Shown here: positions 9,783 through 18,001 of the stretch, in pieces
Position numbering within the stretch: the first letter of the stretch is position 1
Layout: each line of letters opens with the position of its first letter
Origin: a candidate division WOR-3 bacterium
GTDB taxonomy: Bacteria > Hydrothermota > Tepidihabitantia > Tepidihabitantales > Tepidihabitantaceae
Assembly (NCBI GenBank): GCA_013177935.1
Contig: JABLXZ010000001.1
Coordinates: 161,794-225,793, forward strand
DNA length: 64,000 bases
Direction of reading: 5' to 3'
The notes under the pieces: model-generated
What the model saw: the letters and a program-made list of their open reading frames with translations, nothing else
Told to the model about the DNA's origin: nothing
Databases searched by the model: none
Program-made: the position numbers and the translations under genes

Positions 9783-10894
9783 TTGCTCAACACCTCCTGA
9801 TAAACCTGTTCAACGTGCCGGGTGACTTTTTTCCAATCGAAGTCTGCGGCTCGAGCCAGTGCCGCTTGGGCTAATTCTTTTCTTAATTTGGGCGAATCTA
9901 AGACGGTGAGAATTGCTTGAGCGAGTGATTGATGTTCGCCTCGGGGGATAAGGATACCATTTACACCGTTGGTGACAATTTCGTTATAACCCGGGATATC
10001 AGACGCAATGACCGGTCTACCGCAGGCAAGAGCTTCAATCAGGACGATTCCCATTGCCTCATTACCTATTGTCGGCGCGACATATACCGTGGCGCTGGTG
10101 TAATAACCGGCAAGGAGGTCGTTGGGGATGGCGCCGGTAAAAATAACTGATGAGGCAAGATTCAAGCGAATAGCCAGTTTTTGGTAATAGTTTTGTAGTG
10201 GTCCGTAACCAACGACCACCAGTTTGGTTTCAGGGTACTGCTTGACGATTTCCGGTAAAGCCATGATGAGCGTATCCAGTCCTTTACGCTTCTCCAACCG
10301 GCCAACAAATAGAATAAGAGGTCGTTTTTCTTCTAATAGCGGCGGGATGTTGGGATGAAAGCGCTCCATGTCAACACCGTTGGGGATTACCCGAAAATCG
10401 CCGGTAAAAAATCTTTCTGCCCAGCGTTGACTTCCTCGCGTTACCGCAATCTTTATTTTAATTTTGTGGTCAATTTTTTTGAGAAAAAAGCCAACCGTTT
10501 TGCATACGGTGTTTGGTAATTCCGGAGTAACGGTGTGAAATGTTACTACAAGAGGATTTTTAGTATAGAGTGCCGCCCAGTATGCCAGTTCAGGGGGAAA
10601 TATTCCGTGGCAGTGAACGATGTCGAATTTATTGGCGGAAAAAAAGTTTCGCGTGGCCAAAGGAAGTTTGAATTCGAAAGGCAGAGTAAATTGACCTCGG
10701 GCAAAGGGCAAAAGCAAACCTTTTCCCAGTCGTGTGGCCGGTAATGCACTATTATCAGGAAACGATGTGTAACTGGTGGTTAAGATGTGTACGGAATGTC
10801 CAAGATTTTGCAGTTGTTGTGCCAGGTGGTGTACATGTTCCCCAACTCCGGAGATGTAAGGTCGATAGGCACTGGAGACGAGGCAGATGCGCAT
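9779..10894 (-). CDS. GT4-family glycosyltransferase (first of tandem pair)
   Basis: Paralogue of the gene just downstream. The ORF could open at 11002, but the conserved start MRICLVSSAYRPYISGVGEH begins at the ATG at 10894, one base after the dut stop, which gives 371 residues. Family motifs: the N-terminal glycine loop, LFVGRLEKRKGLDTLIMALP near mid-protein, and GIVLIEALACGRPVIAS with its donor-binding Glu residues. A GT-B retaining enzyme of family 4 is confident; the sugar is unknown. It lies in the operon zinc-ribbon protein, RNase H-like protein, acyltransferase, dut, GT4, GT4, so a role in lipid-linked or cell-surface glycan assembly is an inference from context. Confidence 0.88.
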   Translation of the reverse strand: MRICLVSSAYRPYISGVGEHVHHLAQQLQNLGHSVHILTTSYTSFPDNSALPATRLGKGLLLPFARGQFTLPFEFKLPLATRNFFSANKFDIVHCHGIFPPELAYWAALYTKNPLVVTFHTVTPELPNTVCKTVGFFLKKIDHKIKIKIAVTRGSQRWAERFFTGDFRVIPNGVDMERFHPNIPPLLEEKRPLILFVGRLEKRKGLDTLIMALPEIVKQYPETKLVVVGYGPLQNYYQKLAIRLNLASSVIFTGAIPNDLLAGYYTSATVYVAPTIGNEAMGIVLIEALACGRPVIASDIPGYNEIVTNGVNGILIPRGEHQSLAQAILTVLDSPKLRKELAQAALARAADFDWKKVTRHVEQVYQEVLSK

Positions 10895-10895
10895 T

Positions 10896-11333
10896 TTACC
10901 GTCCGGTGTGCCCAAAACCTCCTTGTCCTCGTTTCGTAGGGGTAAGCGAGTGCTTTTCTTCAAATTCAACTTCAACCGTTCTGCTAAATACGATTTGCGC
11001 AATCCGGTCTTTGGGTTTTATTTCAAAATCGACATCTGAGAAGTTGAAGAGAATGACTTTAACTTCTCCGCGGTAATCAGGGTCAATCGTTCCTGGACTA
11101 TTCAATACACCGATTCCGTGGCGAAGGGCAAGCCCGGACCGGGCACGAACCTGGCCTTCAATACCGTGGGGTAGTTCAATGGCAATGCCGGTTCGGACTA
11201 CTCCAAAACTGCGGGATTTGATGATTGTGGCTTCGGCAGCGTGAAGGTCAAAGCCGACCGAGTCCGGTGTTGCCCGCGAGGGCAAAGGGATGTCTTTTTT
11301 TAGTCGTAAAACACGAATTTTGATTTTTTTCAT
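10896..11333 (-). CDS. dut: dUTP diphosphatase (dUTPase)
   Basis: Hydrolyses dUTP to dUMP and pyrophosphate, keeping uracil out of DNA and feeding thymidylate synthesis. All five trimeric-dUTPase motifs are present in order: SVGFDLHA, RARSGLA, GVLNSPGTIDPDYRGE with the catalytic Asp, KDRIAQIVF, and the C-terminal RGQGGFGHTG arm. The ORF extends upstream to 11360, but the ATG at 11333 overlaps the stop of the preceding acyltransferase gene as ATGA. It gives the usual length (145 residues) and is preferred. One base separates its stop from the ATG of the downstream GT4 gene. Confidence 0.95.
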   Translation of the reverse strand: MKKIKIRVLRLKKDIPLPSRATPDSVGFDLHAAEATIIKSRSFGVVRTGIAIELPHGIEGQVRARSGLALRHGIGVLNSPGTIDPDYRGEVKVILFNFSDVDFEIKPKDRIAQIVFSRTVEVEFEEKHSLTPTKRGQGGFGHTGR

Positions 11334-12205
11334 TGCCAGCCGGCGTTGAATACGAGCCACTGCTCAGGATATTGTTTAATAACCTGGTTGAGTTTTTCAG
11401 CGATGATTTGCGTCAGGGAAACAATATCTGCGTCAAGGTCACCCGTAGGGTTGAACTCAATGGGACCGGATATTACGCCGAGATATGGCGGTCGATTTTT
11501 GGTACGCTGCCGGACGAAATAACCTATTACAATTGGGATGTTGTAACGCAGCGAGTAAACGGCTGGGCCTTTGGGAAAAGAGCGTTTGGCATCAAAAGCC
11601 GGGCAGACGATACCTCGTCCTGTAAGGTCGCGGTCAGCAACCAGTGCCAGAATCCGTTTTTTTTCGAGGGCTTGAATGATGCGATAGCGTTCCGGAATTG
11701 GAATTGTTTCCATCGCCAGAGCCTTGCGGTAACGATTAAAGGTTTTCATCCAGCCACCGGGCACCGGTTCTACTACCGCAGAAAGCGGATAGCCAAGGGC
11801 GGTTAGAAATACTCCGGCGAGGTCCCAGTTGCCAATGTGACCGGTAACGAGAATTGCGCCCTTGCCTCTGGACAGAACCCGGTCAAATTGTTTCCGATCA
11901 AGTTCACCAAGGAGAGCGGTTCGTTTTTTCATCACGGGAATACGAAGCAGGTCAGCGTAAAAAATCGCCATATTCTCGAAAGCCTGACGGGCGGTTTGCA
12001 AAATCTTTTTTTCTGTAGCGTCGGGTCCCAAAATATGGCGATAGTTTTCGATAAGCCGCAGCCGCTGGCGGTTGTTTAACCGGAAGGCGACTTTTCCCAA
12101 AAGCAGAGCGATTCGGATCGCTAAAAAACGGGGCAACATAAATTGAATAAGTGTTCCCAGTGGCATCAACCAGGTTACTGCAGCTTTACGGTTTCTTCTT
12201 TTCAT
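11330..12205 (-). CDS. LpxL/HtrB-family lipid A-type acyltransferase
   Basis: Predicted inner-membrane enzyme adding a secondary acyl chain to lipid A or a related glycolipid. From the ATG at 12205 the protein has 291 residues. It has a hydrophobic N-terminal segment (about residues 11-40), the HX4D catalytic pair in GHIGNWD (H123, D128) and a conserved glycine/arginine region (VADRDLTGRGI). An open frame reaches back to 12352 but would lie inside the RNase H-like gene, so the later start is chosen. It overlaps that gene by 20 bases and dut by 4. The presence of this family supports an LPS-like outer leaflet and a diderm envelope. Confidence 0.88.
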   Translation of the reverse strand: MKRRNRKAAVTWLMPLGTLIQFMLPRFLAIRIALLLGKVAFRLNNRQRLRLIENYRHILGPDATEKKILQTARQAFENMAIFYADLLRIPVMKKRTALLGELDRKQFDRVLSRGKGAILVTGHIGNWDLAGVFLTALGYPLSAVVEPVPGGWMKTFNRYRKALAMETIPIPERYRIIQALEKKRILALVADRDLTGRGIVCPAFDAKRSFPKGPAVYSLRYNIPIVIGYFVRQRTKNRPPYLGVISGPIEFNPTGDLDADIVSLTQIIAEKLNQVIKQYPEQWLVFNAGWQ

Positions 12206-12659
12206 TCCAGGAGCCAAATTTGTCTGAAGCAGATTTTGCCAGTTTGTCCGTAGTTTTGTTCTCGTCCCGCGGAACAAATACAATCTGCACTTCGGGCAAT
12301 GTGTTAAGAAGCCCAACTGCCTGTCGGTAAAGTGGCTTAAGATTTTCATCACGGACCCGATATTCGCCTTTTAACTGGCGATAAACAAGTTCTGAGTCGG
12401 TTTTTATCACCACGGGCTGATTGGGGCAAAGGGTGCGGATTTCCTTTAAAGCAGTGATGAGTGCCTCGTACTCTGCCTGATTGTTCGTTTTTATCCCGAT
12501 AAAACGGCTAATTTCCTTCAATACGCTCTGGTCCGGTCTCAATATTCTTATTCCGATTCCAGCTGGTCCTGGGTTATAACGCGCTGAACCGTCCACTTCA
12601 ACCAAATAAGGTGCAGAAGAACTTTCGGGCAATTTGCGATTTTTAGGTTCTGAGGTCAA
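12186..12659 (-). CDS. RNase HI-like protein (RVT_3-type)
   Basis: 157-residue protein with an RNase H fold. It has VEVDGSARYNPGPAG (first Asp), NNQAEYEAL (Glu), IKTDSELVYRQL (second Asp) and a final Asp in DENKTTDKLAKSA. The catalytic D-E-D-D set is therefore present, so it may cut RNA in RNA-DNA hybrids. The form matches the plant/archaeal-type RVT_3 branch more than E. coli RnhA, so the gene symbol is left empty. It overlaps the upstream zinc-ribbon gene by 4 bases; this zinc-ribbon/RNase H pairing is common. Confidence 0.9.
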   Translation of the reverse strand: MTSEPKNRKLPESSSAPYLVEVDGSARYNPGPAGIGIRILRPDQSVLKEISRFIGIKTNNQAEYEALITALKEIRTLCPNQPVVIKTDSELVYRQLKGEYRVRDENLKPLYRQAVGLLNTLPEVQIVFVPRDENKTTDKLAKSASDKFGSWNEKKKP

Positions 12660-13384
12660 TTTTTCTTTGGTTGAGAGTCCAGCTGGGCAGGAAGTAATAT
12701 TCTGCCACAGGCTTCACAAAGGTAGAGTTTATTCTGCTTTTCAATTTCAAGTATGCGTTGCGGTGGGATTGGACTGAGACATCCATTACAACGCTCGTTT
12801 TCGGTAGTGGTTACTGCCAATCCGCCTTTACTCTTGCGAATTCTCTCGTAACGCTGTAAAAGTTCTGGAGGCAGCGAGCGGGCAATTTCCTGGCGTCTGG
12901 TTTCTCTTTCAGAAATTGCCTTCTGCAGTTCATTTTTTTCTCCTTGCAGTGCCTCGATTTTTTTCATCGTCTGGCTTTCGTTTTCGGCAACATTTTTTTC
13001 TAAGGCTTTTATTTCTTTTTCGAGCACTTCCAGTTCTTCCATGAGGACAATCATCCTGTCTTCAATCTCCGTTTTAATTCGTTTCTGGGTTTCAATCTCC
13101 TTTAAAAATGCCTTATATTGCTCATTGGTTTTAGCCGAATACAACTGAACCGAATAGCTGGCGATTTTTTCCTCAGCGGCTCGCAGGTCAACCTCGGCAA
13201 GTTTGTACTGTTTTTTGTGTTCCACGACGCCCTGTTTGCGGGATTCAAGGGCTTTTTTATATTCGTCCACTTGCCGGTGGAGTTCTTCAATGCTTTTTGG
13301 GATTTCCTTCAGCCTCTCGTTCAGGCTCTTAAGTTCGGTGTCTATTTCCTGTAATGTTCGCAGGAGGAGAAAGTTCTCTTTCAT
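12656..13384 (-). CDS. Coiled-coil protein with C4-type zinc ribbon
   Basis: 242 residues. About residues 5-180 form a long antiparallel coiled coil rich in Glu, Lys and Leu. The C-terminal 50 residues form a zinc ribbon with CNGC and CEAC pairs (family once called DUF164, zf-RING_7). The family resembles bacterial helical hairpin proteins that bind nucleic acid or act as scaffolds, but no firm function is established. It is the first protein gene of a minus-strand unit and begins 28 bases after the 3' end of tRNA-Val on the same strand. No ribosome binding site is visible. It may be read from the tRNA promoter. Confidence 0.88.
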   Translation of the reverse strand: MKENFLLLRTLQEIDTELKSLNERLKEIPKSIEELHRQVDEYKKALESRKQGVVEHKKQYKLAEVDLRAAEEKIASYSVQLYSAKTNEQYKAFLKEIETQKRIKTEIEDRMIVLMEELEVLEKEIKALEKNVAENESQTMKKIEALQGEKNELQKAISERETRRQEIARSLPPELLQRYERIRKSKGGLAVTTTENERCNGCLSPIPPQRILEIEKQNKLYLCEACGRILLPAQLDSQPKKN

Positions 13385-13412
13385 TGGCGATTGGATTTAT
13401 TTAAGATAAAAA

Positions 13413-13488
<76 letters not shown>

Positions 13489-13517
13489 GATTGTGGTTGA
13501 ACAGTTCAAGTTAAATT

Positions 13518-13545
13518 AATATATTAATTCTTATTCCGTTGTCAA
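13518..13545 (-). promoter_or_regulatory. Promoter of the tRNA-Val transcript
   Basis: Minus strand: TTGACA (13545-13540), 16-base spacer, TATATT (13523-13518), about 30 bases before the tRNA 5' end. A near-consensus sigma-70-type promoter that probably also serves the downstream zinc-ribbon to GT4 genes. Confidence 0.75.
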
Positions 13546-13973
13546 GAAATCAAATTTGTGTTAGAAATCGCAATCAAGTAAGAACCTCAACTGAACTTGC
13601 AAAACCATCTCACCGGTAAAGAGTTAAGTATCTCGGGGTTTTGACCGGTTAAAGTCAAGCAGTGTATTTAAATGGGCAGGTTTGCGGTGTTATACGAAAA
13701 TTATGTTATATTAGAACAAAAAGGCGGTTGGTCCAGAATCCTGGACATCACCAGGTCTGTTTTCAAGAATCAGGATTGCAATGGTGTATAGTTCATAACC
13801 GTATTAATTCTCAATGAGATAGACCGTAAAACGGCATTGGTAACCGTGGTTAGGGTGTTGATAATGATGGCAAAAAGGGCAAATCATCAAAGGGTGTTGA
13901 AGGCTATCCCCGGAACTGTATCCGGGCTGGGGAGGTATAGGAAACCAATTTTTGTGTTAACTGCTGTTCTTTC
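13546..13973 (+). other. Long non-coding stretch with hairpins, upstream of the Cys-rich gene
   Basis: No convincing ORF on either strand. It contains a perfect 6-base-pair hairpin GTCCAG-AATC-CTGGAC (13731-13746), a CCCGGA/TCCGGG hairpin near 13908-13926 and two copies of AGGGTGTTGA about 38 bases apart (near 13851 and 13889). An AT-rich TATATT-like stretch is near 13709. It could hold an untranslated leader or a small RNA, but it does not match any riboswitch, tmRNA, RNase P or SRP RNA core I can recognise by eye. Confidence 0.35.
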
Positions 13974-14002
13974 TTGCATTTAATGATTATATGTGGTAAT
14001 AT
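13974..14002 (+). promoter_or_regulatory. Possible promoter of the Cys-rich gene
   Basis: TTGCAT (13974-13979), 17-base spacer, TAATAT (13997-14002). The second of two tandem ATG codons (14009) lies 6 bases after the -10, matching the leaderless pattern of other genes here. If real, the long upstream stretch is not part of this mRNA. Confidence 0.45.
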
Positions 14003-14008
14003 TTTATG

Positions 14009-14623
14009 ATGGTTCCAGAAGTTTGCAGTTACTGTGGTCGGCATCGGCCCAATCGTTTCTGTCCGGTTCTCGGTAAGCCCTTGTGTTCCCAGTGTTGTGG
14101 TAGAAATCGACGTAAGTCGATAACCTGTTCTGACGACTGCCGTTACCTGCTGGAAAGTCGGCGTCAGGCGCTGAAAAGGCTGATAAACTTCAGTGGCGAT
14201 GGTTCGTTTGAACTGAAGATGTTTTCGGTTTTGCACGACCTTCGTTTGGCTTTAGTAAAATTTCGTGAAGGTCAAAAAGAGTCGATATCGGATGTCGAGA
14301 TAGTTTCGGCGATTGGTAATGCGATAGAGACCCTGAGGGTTCGCGCGCGTGGGCTTATCTACCACTTTCATTCTACGAACCCTATTATCCAGCAGGCAAC
14401 AGATGTGTTGCTTGGCATCGCGGAACTTTATCAGAATGATGGCAGAGCGAATATGCGGATTGCGCCCGAAGATATAGTTGCCTGTTTAAGGTATCTGGAG
14501 AAACAGATTACCGGTGTTAAGGCAAGGGGCGGCAGTTTCTGGGACCTGACAAGAGAAACTGTTGGTATGCGTTTGATTGTAAAAACTCCTGAGAAGGAAG
14601 AAAGTAAAATTTTGAAACCCTGA
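14009..14623 (+). CDS. Unknown protein with eight-cysteine N-terminal zinc-binding region
   Basis: Not a family I recognise. Tandem ATGs at 14006 and 14009; the second gives 204 residues. Residues 6-44 hold eight cysteines (6, 9, 18, 26, 29, 30, 40, 44) spaced like a double zinc finger of treble-clef or MYND/HIT style, rich in Arg and His. The rest (about 50-204) is predicted helical without signal peptide or membrane segment, so the protein is probably cytoplasmic. It is flanked by a long non-coding stretch and by htrA on the same strand. Nucleic-acid or protein binding is a guess from the finger only. A promoter of leaderless type lies just upstream. Confidence 0.75.
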   Translation: MVPEVCSYCGRHRPNRFCPVLGKPLCSQCCGRNRRKSITCSDDCRYLLESRRQALKRLINFSGDGSFELKMFSVLHDLRLALVKFREGQKESISDVEIVSAIGNAIETLRVRARGLIYHFHSTNPIIQQATDVLLGIAELYQNDGRANMRIAPEDIVACLRYLEKQITGVKARGGSFWDLTRETVGMRLIVKTPEKEESKILKP

Positions 14624-14647
14624 CTTCGGGGTTGAAGTTGCTATATA
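14620..14647 (+). promoter_or_regulatory. Possible htrA promoter
   Basis: CTGACT (14620-14625), 16-base spacer, TATATA (14642-14647). It overlaps the stop codon of the preceding gene and leaves a leader of about 40 bases that contains the AAAGGAGG ribosome binding site of htrA. The -35 is imperfect. Confidence 0.35.
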
Positions 14648-14695
14648 CTTGAAACGACCGGGGACCCAGATGAGTCTATTGTATACAAAGGAGGT

Positions 14696-16132
14696 ATGAT
14701 GAAAAGAGAATTTACACTAACGCGCAAATTTCTGGTGTTAGTAGCCTGTACACTTTTCAGTTGGGGATTGGTCTATGCTGAAGCCGACTCTCTCGCTGTA
14801 AATCAGAGTCCTTTTGTGAAAGCGGTAGAACGCGCTATGCCTGCGGTAGTTAACATTTCGGCTGAGAAAGTGGTAAAAGTTTCCCGAGACGAGATATTTC
14901 CCGATTTTGGCGGACCTTTTGATGAGTTTTTCAGGGAGTTTTTTCGGGGGATGCCAATTCCAGAACAGAATATCCGTTCACTGGGCTCTGGGGTGATTGT
15001 CAGTTCTGAAGGTTATATTGTGACCAATAACCATGTTATTGCTGGCTATGAAGATATCGTGGTAAAACTGGCAGATGGCACAGTTTTCAAGGGTGACGAG
15101 GTTAAAGTTGTCGGCAGGGACCCGCAAACTGACCTGGCGGTCTTAAAGGTTAATTCTGATAAGCCGTTGATGGCAATAAAGTATGCGGACCCGGCAAGTA
15201 TTAAGGTCGGTGATTGGGCGATAGCGATTGGTAACCCCTTTGGGTTGCAGGGAACGGTTACGGTTGGTGTGGTTTCCGCAATTGGCCGTTCGGGAATTCC
15301 TTTGCCTGAAGGACCAACACGCCAGGATTTTATTCAGACCGATGCGGCGATAAATCCTGGTAATTCCGGAGGCGCACTGGTAAATATTAGGGGTGAGTTG
15401 ATTGGAATTAACACCGCATTGAGTTCTCCGGTGGGCGCTAATGTTGGTGTTGGTTTTGCAGTGCCGGTTAGTTATGTTAAGCCGGTTGTTGAGCAATTGA
15501 TTACGTATGGTAAGGTAATAAGAGGGTATTTGGGTGTTAGGCCTCAGGTGATTAACGAGAAAATCCGGCAGGCTTTGAAACTTGATGACACAACCGGGGT
15601 ATTAATAAGTGAGGTTGTTGCGAATACACCCGCGGAAAAGGCGGGGTTGAAGCCCGGGGATGTTATCGTGGCGATAAATGGCGAAAGTTTTGCCGGTGTT
15701 GAGGGTTTTCGCAAACTGATAGCGGAATTTAAGCCGGGAACAGAAGTTGTGTTAACCGTAATACGAAATGGCAAACGGATGACAAAAAGGGCGGTTCTGA
15801 CCGAATTTCCCGAAGAGAGGGCAGAAAATATACCGACTGATGTTGAGAAAGGTAAAGGCTGGTTGGGAATTAAAGTGAGCGAACTTTCGTCTGATGAAAA
15901 GAAGGCGGCTGATGTGAGCGACGGTGTGAAGGTTATTGGGGTTGAGAGAGGTAGTCCGGCAGATAAAGCGGGAATTGAAGTTGGTGATTTGATTCTGAAG
16001 GTGGGAGATGAAACGATAAAAGGGGTGGACGAGTTTTACCGGCTTACCGAAAAGTTGTCCGGCGCAAAGGAGCCCTTACTTTTGTATATTAAACGCGGGA
16101 GCCAGCCGATGTTCGTTGCTGTTGAACCATAA
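14696..16132 (+). CDS. HtrA/DegP-family periplasmic serine protease
   Basis: 478-residue envelope quality-control protease. A signal peptide spans about residues 1-29 (basic start, hydrophobic core, VYAEA end). The trypsin-like domain has its triad at H113 (TNNHVIA), D146 (TDLAVLK) and S224 (GNSGGALVN). Two PDZ domains follow, at about 275-360 and 385-478, each with a GLKPGD or GIEVGD carboxylate-binding loop. This is the full DegP/DegQ architecture. AAAGGAGG lies 4 bases before tandem ATG codons (14696 and 14699). It is likely exported to the periplasm; a role in handling exported surface proteins is inference. Confidence 0.95.
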   Translation: MMKREFTLTRKFLVLVACTLFSWGLVYAEADSLAVNQSPFVKAVERAMPAVVNISAEKVVKVSRDEIFPDFGGPFDEFFREFFRGMPIPEQNIRSLGSGVIVSSEGYIVTNNHVIAGYEDIVVKLADGTVFKGDEVKVVGRDPQTDLAVLKVNSDKPLMAIKYADPASIKVGDWAIAIGNPFGLQGTVTVGVVSAIGRSGIPLPEGPTRQDFIQTDAAINPGNSGGALVNIRGELIGINTALSSPVGANVGVGFAVPVSYVKPVVEQLITYGKVIRGYLGVRPQVINEKIRQALKLDDTTGVLISEVVANTPAEKAGLKPGDVIVAINGESFAGVEGFRKLIAEFKPGTEVVLTVIRNGKRMTKRAVLTEFPEERAENIPTDVEKGKGWLGIKVSELSSDEKKAADVSDGVKVIGVERGSPADKAGIEVGDLILKVGDETIKGVDEFYRLTEKLSGAKEPLLLYIKRGSQPMFVAVEP

Positions 16133-16314
16133 ACAGATTAGTTCAATGTTGACGAGCGGCTTAATTTTTGCCACAATATGCCAATAAAAGGAGGTTTAAT
16201 AGCGTAGTTGTTCGTTTTGAATGACAGAAGGTATTTATTTTATTTGTTGTTTGAGTAAAATAGAAATTGTTTTTTCCAATTTTTCCCCGAAAAAAGAAGG
16301 GTGGTTTTTATATT

Positions 16315-17196
16315 ATGGATGGTATAAAAGAAAAACCATTAATACTTGATGGCAAAAAGGTATCCCAACTTATCAGGGAAGAACTTAAAAACAGGGTTGT
16401 TACACTGAGAGAAAAAGGAATTGTTCCGAAACTGGCTATTGTCCTTGTTGGCGAATATGAACCATCGCTAATCTATGTAACAAATAAAGAACGAGCATGT
16501 CGGTCTGCTGGAATTGAAGCAGAAACTTTCCGTCTCGGTGCCGATGTCGAAGAGTCAAGAGTGGTTGAAATAATCAATCGGTGTAATGAAGACAGGAAAA
16601 TTCATGGCATTATTTTGCAATTACCATTGCCCGGACATTTAGATAAGGATAAGTTGCTTGAAGTTATTAAGCCGGAAAAGGATGTCGACGGTCTAACGCC
16701 GGTAAATTTAGGAAAACTGGCAGCGGGAAAACCGAGGTTCATTCCAGCAACACCAAGTGGGATTGTTGAACTACTGCTACGGTATTCTATTTCTCCAAAG
16801 GGGCGTCGAGTAGTAATTGTCGGTCGTGGCGAGCTTGTGGGCAAGCCGCTCGCAAATCTTTTACTTATAAAAGGAGAACGCGGAGATGCCACGGTAACGG
16901 TGTGCCATAGCCAGACGCCCAATCTAAAATCGGTTTGCCGCGCGGCAGAAATTTTAGTAGTCGCGGCGGGAAAGCCAGGATTGATTAAAGGTGATATGGT
17001 TTCAGAAGGTGCAGTGGTGGTTGACGCTGGTATTCATCGGACAGAACAGGGTATCATTGGAGATGTTGATTTTGACAGTGTCGCGAAAGTTGCAGGGGCA
17101 ATTACACCGGTTCCCGGTGGCGTAGGTCCGATGACGGTAGCGATGTTGTTGTACAATACAGTGGAGGCGGCAGATGGAAGCGGTAATGGAAATTGA
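16315..17196 (+). CDS. folD: Bifunctional methylenetetrahydrofolate dehydrogenase/cyclohydrolase FolD
   Basis: Interconverts methylene-, methenyl- and formyl-tetrahydrofolate. The frame is open from 16267, but the ATG at 16315, after a weak AGAAGGGTGG site, gives the usual 293 residues and starts right at the conserved region. Signatures: SLIYVTNKERACRSAGI with the catalytic Tyr/Lys, LPLPGHLDKDKLL, KDVDGLTPVNLGKL, PATPSGI and the NADP-binding VGRGELVGKPLANLL. It is the first gene of the folD-ispA-dxs-sprA-comEA run and overlaps ispA by 23 bases. Confidence 0.95.
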   Translation: MDGIKEKPLILDGKKVSQLIREELKNRVVTLREKGIVPKLAIVLVGEYEPSLIYVTNKERACRSAGIEAETFRLGADVEESRVVEIINRCNEDRKIHGIILQLPLPGHLDKDKLLEVIKPEKDVDGLTPVNLGKLAAGKPRFIPATPSGIVELLLRYSISPKGRRVVIVGRGELVGKPLANLLLIKGERGDATVTVCHSQTPNLKSVCRAAEILVVAAGKPGLIKGDMVSEGAVVVDAGIHRTEQGIIGDVDFDSVAKVAGAITPVPGGVGPMTVAMLLYNTVEAADGSGNGN

Positions 17197-18001
17197 AGCA
17201 GTTTTAACAAAGGACCAGATACTAATCAATAAAGAACTGCGCCGAACTTTTCACGGATTCCGAAATATGCCAGCTCGGTTGCGGGCTGCAATGCGTTATG
17301 CGGTATTTTCCGGAGGCAAGCGTTTGCGGCCAATACTGGCATTAGAAAGTTATCGAGCATGTGGTGGGAAAAACATCAACTGGATTATACCTTTTTGTTG
17401 CGGAATAGAATTAATTCATACCTTTTCTCTCGTTCACGACGACCTTCCGGCAATGGATAATGATGATTTTCGTCGAGGGAAACCTTCAGTTCATCGTCAG
17501 TTCGATGAGGGGACAGCGATTCTGGCGGGTGACGCTCTGATTGCTTGTGCTTTTGAGTTATTTGCCGTCAGCCCTGCCCCTCTTGCCAATCGCTTAAAGG
17601 CAATTCACCTCATCGCGCATGCTATAGGGCCCAAAGGAATGGCGGGTGGTCAGATGTTTGACCTTGAAGGGTCGCAAGAAACCGAGCGGGTTGCACGGCT
17701 GAAAACCGCCGAATTTATTGCTGCTTCAATCAGCGTTGGGGCAATAATTGCCGGAGCACCGGTGAAACTGCAGAAAAAGTTACACCATCTTGGTTTGATT
17801 ACCGGCGTGCTTTTTCAACTTACCGATGACCTCCTTGATATTGAGCAAGATGCCGTCAGGAATAGCAGGAAAATACAACCCAATCTTATTCGAAGGGCAA
17901 ATCTACTTTCCCGGCGGGCGGAGAAAGGATTTGCATCTCTGGGGCGCAATTTCTCCTTTTTTTCTCATCTGGCTAACTTTATTCTTCGGCGGAATGCGTA
18001 G
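17174..18001 (+). CDS. Trans-isoprenyl diphosphate synthase (FPP/GGPP type)
   Basis: Builds short-chain isoprenyl diphosphates from IPP and DMAPP. It has 275 residues. The first aspartate-rich motif is VHDDLPAMDNDD, followed by RRGKP. GGQMFDLE and a second aspartate-rich motif, QLTDDLLDIE, are present. Length is a little below the usual 290-300, with a basic C-terminus. ATG at 17174 follows GTGGAGGCGG; a later ATG at 17186 is also possible. The gene sits between folD and dxs, the source of its substrates, matching the frequent ispA-dxs pairing. Chain length cannot be decided by eye. Confidence 0.93.
   Translation: MEAVMEIEAVLTKDQILINKELRRTFHGFRNMPARLRAAMRYAVFSGGKRLRPILALESYRACGGKNINWIIPFCCGIELIHTFSLVHDDLPAMDNDDFRRGKPSVHRQFDEGTAILAGDALIACAFELFAVSPAPLANRLKAIHLIAHAIGPKGMAGGQMFDLEGSQETERVARLKTAEFIAASISVGAIIAGAPVKLQKKLHHLGLITGVLFQLTDDLLDIEQDAVRNSRKIQPNLIRRANLLSRRAEKGFASLGRNFSFFSHLANFILRRNA

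Noticed and set aside
8619-11002. The two GT4 genes as one duplicated or split pseudogene.
   Set aside because: Both are full length with intact N- and C-terminal motifs and a 4-base ATGA junction, so they are two working paralogues.
13860-13945. Resemblance to a cyclic-di-GMP (GEMM) riboswitch: GGGCAAA followed by a CATC-AAAG-GGTG hairpin and a GC-rich second stem.
   Set aside because: The conserved GACGCAAAGCC core and the tetraloop receptor pattern are missing, and the downstream gene seems to have its own promoter after the element.
16181-16314. AAAGGAGG at about 16187 suggests a short gene before folD.
   Set aside because: No start codon at a proper distance opens a frame longer than about a dozen codons; probably a leader remnant or chance.
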